A stretch of DNA of 28,207 nt, taken from contig CAMWYI010000004.1 of assembly GCA_947178455.1 (NCBI GenBank), positions 1 through 28,207 on the forward strand, in the 5' to 3' direction. The position numbers were made by a program, and so were the translations under genes. Positions 25,424 to 28,207 of this stretch are shown here, in pieces. The stretch is from an uncultured Alistipes sp. (GTDB lineage Bacteria; Bacteroidota; Bacteroidia; Bacteroidales; Rikenellaceae). The notes under the pieces are model-generated. The model did not search any database. It was given only the letters and a program-made list of their open reading frames with translations, and had not been told where the DNA came from. Numbering within the stretch: position 1 is the first letter of the stretch; each line of letters begins with the position of its first letter.

Positions 25424-26533
25424 TTATTGCTCTTTCTTGAATTGCCCTGCCAGCTCTTCGCCGAACAGCACCCATGCCGAAACCACTGCGCCGAACAGCA
25501 AAGCGAATCCGATGATAATCAGTATTTTCGCCGGTTTTTCGGCACGCAAAGGCACCGTCGCCGGTTGCAGGATGACATACACCGGCGTCGATTCCTGCAC
25601 TTTCGCTTTGGCCAGCTGAAGCTGCTGGGCCATTTGATTATAGACCTCGTAATTCAGCGTCATTTCGTTCTGCAAGCGTTCCTGCTCGGTGCGCACCGAC
25701 CGCAGCACCACGTTCTGGTTCGTATCCATGTAGCGTGCGTAGCGTGCCTGCGCCGCATAGTAGGCGGCTTGGGCTTCGTCATAGAGTTTCTGCGTAAAAT
25801 CGAGGTCGTGGCGCGCCTTGTTCGTTCGGTAATCGGTGATGTGGTTCTGCAAATTGACCATTACCGTATCGGTCAGCGTCGCGGCGACCAGCGGGTCTTG
25901 CATCGTCACGGTCAGCGAGATGACAGAAGTTTTCTTGTCCACCATGCACACGATGCGCTCGGAAAGTTTCTTGACGGCTTCGTGCTCCTTCCGCGTCAGC
26001 CGGAACGGATCCACGACAGGCCGTTTGTCCTTGTCCTCTTTCTCCCTGAACAGCGACAGCGTCCAGCCGACGAACTTGAACGGCGCTGCAATCACTGCGC
26101 TCCACCATGTCCGGCGCGTGTGCTCCTGCACATAGTCGTACACCGTCGTTTGCAATTCGCCCTTGCGGTCGGTCACCGGCACGTCGAACAGCGCCACCAT
26201 GAACGGAATCGACTCGACGATGTCGGGATAGAGCGACGGGCTCATGGCGTCTTCGGAAATTCCGCTGCCGATATTGACTCCGGCCAGCGATGCCAAATCG
26301 CCCAATCCGCCCAACGACTTTTTGCTGCTGGACAATTCGGGCGCGAGTTTCACCGTCGCACTGTACTCCTTCGGAATGCTGAACGCCACCACGATGCCGA
26401 CCGCCGCACCGACAGCGGCCCACTTGGCGATACGCTTCCGGGCGTTCCACAATTTGCGGGCCAGCTCCAAGAGGTCGATTTCCTCCTCCTGCGGCACTTG
26501 TTCCGTCTGATTCACCGAAAATTCCTTTTCCAT
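25424..26533 (-). CDS. wzz: Chain-length determinant protein (Wzz family)
   Basis: The ATG at 26533 gives 369 residues; an upstream TTG at 26563 would run into the export gene and is rejected. The layout is that of Wzz/PCP proteins: a short cytoplasmic N-terminus with EEEIDLLELARKLWNARKRI, a first membrane helix at about 36-53, a large periplasmic domain with helical coiled-coil-like stretches at about 240-310, the proline-rich ILQPATVPLRAEKP at 321-334, and a second helix at about 336-357. No C-terminal tyrosine kinase domain is present. It sets the length of polysaccharide chains together with Wzy and contacts the outer-membrane export protein encoded ten bases upstream. Confidence 0.93.
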   Translation of the reverse strand: MEKEFSVNQTEQVPQEEEIDLLELARKLWNARKRIAKWAAVGAAVGIVVAFSIPKEYSATVKLAPELSSSKKSLGGLGDLASLAGVNIGSGISEDAMSPSLYPDIVESIPFMVALFDVPVTDRKGELQTTVYDYVQEHTRRTWWSAVIAAPFKFVGWTLSLFREKEDKDKRPVVDPFRLTRKEHEAVKKLSERIVCMVDKKTSVISLTVTMQDPLVAATLTDTVMVNLQNHITDYRTNKARHDLDFTQKLYDEAQAAYYAAQARYARYMDTNQNVVLRSVRTEQERLQNEMTLNYEVYNQMAQQLQLAKAKVQESTPVYVILQPATVPLRAEKPAKILIIIGFALLFGAVVSAWVLFGEELAGQFKKEQ

Positions 26534-26543
26534 CGTTCCGTCG

Positions 26544-28207
26544 TTATTTCGATAGGGATGCAATCGTCGCCGCCATCGTACCCAGCGAAGCCGCCGAGGT
26601 CGTCAGACCCATGATTTCGGACAGGCTGATCGGATTGCGTCTGGGCTTGCTCGGTACGACGATTTCACAGCCGGGTTCGAGCACCATGCCCCGCTTGGCC
26701 TGCGCAATCGTCCCGTTCATATAGACCACATAGGCGCGCTTCCGTTTGGCGCGGTCGGCATAGCCGCCCGCCTGCGCGATGTAGTGTTTCAGCTTCTTGC
26801 CTTTGTGATAGACCACCGTATTGGGGTTCATCACCTCGCCGTTGATAGTCACCGTGCTGATGTATTCGGGAATGACCAGCCGGTCGCCCTCACGCAGCAC
26901 CACGTCGTAGTCCGAGCCCGGATTGGCCAACGCCTTGTCCAAGTCGATGCCGACCGTATAGTCGTCGTTGATTTCCAGCCGGGCCATCGAGACCGAATCG
27001 CTGCCGCGATTCTGACGCGCCGCACGAATCGTCGCTTCGCGCACGGCCAGTTCTTCGTCGTTCATGCGGCGAATCAACCGGCCGCCCCGCACATAGGCGT
27101 CCTCCGTCACGCCACCGGCCCGTTTCACCAAATCGGAAATCCGTTCGTTCTTCCGTTCGAGCGCATAGCGTCCCTCGAAAGCCACTTCGCCCTCGATCGT
27201 CACGATGCGCTGCGATTGATAGCCCGGACTGCGGCGCACCTCCACGATGTCGAACGGTTCCAGCGTGAAGACCGAATCTCGGTCGACGATGAATCCGTCC
27301 TTAATCGAGAACGTATAAATCCGGCCGATTTCCTTGCTCGGCGTCCGGCTTTTGGGCGACTTCACACGACGCGACACATCGACTTTGGCCGTCGAGGCAC
27401 TTTCCAAAAGACCGCCTGCCAGCACGATGAGGTCTTCGACCGTCATCTGCTCGGCGAACGGATAGACACCGGGCCAAGCCACCTCGCCCCCGATAGTCAG
27501 GTCGCCCAATTCGCGCATGTCGTCGAGCGTCGGAATAATCAGCACATCGTTCCGACGCAGCGGCACATCGGGCACCGTGCCCGCCATGATGCCTTGCAGG
27601 TCGATAGCCAGCATCTCTTTGGTCAAATCCTCCTTTTCGCGCAGCAGCTGGGCCCGATTCCGAAACGCATTCTCTTTCAGACCGTCCGCACGAAGCACTA
27701 ATTTGCGCACCGTGTTCATCGCATCGCTCAACTCGTACATTCCCGGACGGAAGACCGCGCCCTCGACCTCCACGCGGTTCGAGAAACGCTCCAGCGTCGC
27801 GCCGACACGCACCGAGTCGCCGTTTTCCAGTCCGAACGACTCGTATCGGCCGTCCTCGATGCTGTAAAACTGCCGTTCGCGGCCCGATTTACGAATCACG
27901 CCGACCTCCGACGTATAGGCATCGCCCGCGAATCCGCCGGCGTATTTCAACAGCGCACCGACCGGTTCGCCCTGCTTCACTTCGTAGTACATGGGGCGTT
28001 TCACCTTGCCCTGCACCGTCACTTGGGCTTCGTAGGGCGGCACGATGATGACGTCGCCCTCTTTCAGCCGGATGTCGGTCGACAGTTTCCCGTCGAACAG
28101 GTATTCGTAAATATCGGCCGTCGCGATTTCCTTGCCGTTGCGCACCACGCGGATGTTGCGCAGCGAACCGATGTCGGTGACACCGCCGGCATAGTACAAC
28201 GCATGGA
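26544..28207 (-). CDS. Polysaccharide export protein with multiple SLBB domains (Wza family), N-terminus cut by window edge
   Basis: The frame is open to the right edge, so the visible 553 residues are the C-terminal part of a larger protein. The signal sequence and Poly_export domain should lie outside. At least five SLBB beta-grasp repeats are visible, opening with VTVQGKVKRP, VEVEGAVFRP, LTIGGEVAWP, VTIEGEVAFE and VTINGEVMNP. Each is followed by an AGG-containing helix in most copies and a GD.V.VP-type closing strand. Wza-type proteins form the outer-membrane channel for capsule or EPS. The Bacteroidetes versions are larger, with more SLBB repeats than the enterobacterial protein, and this one fits. 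A weakly hydrophobic, Ala/Ser-rich segment closes the protein. It heads the visible part of the polysaccharide operon. Confidence 0.9.
   Translation of the reverse strand, partial: HALYYAGGVTDIGSLRNIRVVRNGKEIATADIYEYLFDGKLSTDIRLKEGDVIIVPPYEAQVTVQGKVKRPMYYEVKQGEPVGALLKYAGGFAGDAYTSEVGVIRKSGRERQFYSIEDGRYESFGLENGDSVRVGATLERFSNRVEVEGAVFRPGMYELSDAMNTVRKLVLRADGLKENAFRNRAQLLREKEDLTKEMLAIDLQGIMAGTVPDVPLRRNDVLIIPTLDDMRELGDLTIGGEVAWPGVYPFAEQMTVEDLIVLAGGLLESASTAKVDVSRRVKSPKSRTPSKEIGRIYTFSIKDGFIVDRDSVFTLEPFDIVEVRRSPGYQSQRIVTIEGEVAFEGRYALERKNERISDLVKRAGGVTEDAYVRGGRLIRRMNDEELAVREATIRAARQNRGSDSVSMARLEINDDYTVGIDLDKALANPGSDYDVVLREGDRLVIPEYISTVTINGEVMNPNTVVYHKGKKLKHYIAQAGGYADRAKRKRAYVVYMNGTIAQAKRGMVLEPGCEIVVPSKPRRNPISLSEIMGLTTSAASLGTMAATIASLSK

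Noticed and set aside
25331..26614. Plus-strand open frame of 427 codons, His/Arg-rich
   Set aside because: It is the antisense shadow of wzz and the ends of its neighbours; no family resemblance.

Overview
The window looks like a chromosomal segment from a GC-rich member of the Bacteroidales, most likely an Alistipes-like (Rikenellaceae) gut commensal; the genus is an inference. The support is a hybrid two-component (HTCS) sensor of the kind that controls glycan-use loci, promoters of the TTTG/TAnnTTTG type with no strong Shine-Dalgarno sequences, a tRNA without an encoded CCA, and a Bacteroidales-style surface polysaccharide operon. Every protein gene is on the minus strand, so transcription runs from high to low coordinates. 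The only plus-strand gene is a tRNA. Gene density is very high and no gene-free stretch exceeds 200 bases.

Left part (1-7420): a short pectin-degradation operon. From its promoter at about 7447-7478 it encodes a secreted alpha/beta-hydrolase esterase with an STN-like N-terminal domain, a secreted DUF4861 protein, a secreted two-domain pectin esterase (SGNH/rhamnogalacturonan-acetylesterase-like domain fused to a CE8 pectin methylesterase), and an HTCS sensor-regulator that runs off the left edge. Together they suggest removal of acetyl and methyl decorations from pectin, with the sensor probably regulating its own operon. No SusC/SusD pair is visible.

Middle (7421-10671): a divergent intergenic region with a minus-strand promoter overlapping an inverted repeat and a plus-strand promoter for tRNA-Ser(GCT), followed by a bidirectional terminator. 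A three-gene ABC importer of the FecBCDE/BtuCDF type (lipoprotein binding protein, permease, ATPase) ends at that terminator.

Right part (10726-28207): a single 17-gene unidirectional surface polysaccharide (capsule/O-antigen/EPS) operon. In transcription order: SLBB export protein (partial), chain-length protein, rmlA, an acyltransferase, rmlC, rmlD, rmlB, flippase (wzx), a UDP-galactopyranose-mutase-like flavoenzyme, a GT4, a GT2, the polymerase (wzy), a GT2, a GT32, a GT2, gmd and fcl. It supplies dTDP-L-rhamnose and GDP-L-fucose, assembles a repeat unit with five glycosyltransferases, flips and polymerises it (Wzx/Wzy route), controls chain length and exports it. An obvious composition break separates GC-rich housekeeping-type sugar and export genes from an AT-rich serotype-type block (12779-20888) and from an AT-rich acyltransferase inserted between rmlA and rmlC. 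No initiating sugar-phosphate transferase is present in the window.

I did not find a clearly new multi-gene system. The most unusual items are the STN-like domain on an esterase, the sensor co-transcribed with its likely target enzymes, a nine-C tract in that sensor, and the mosaic structure of the polysaccharide operon.
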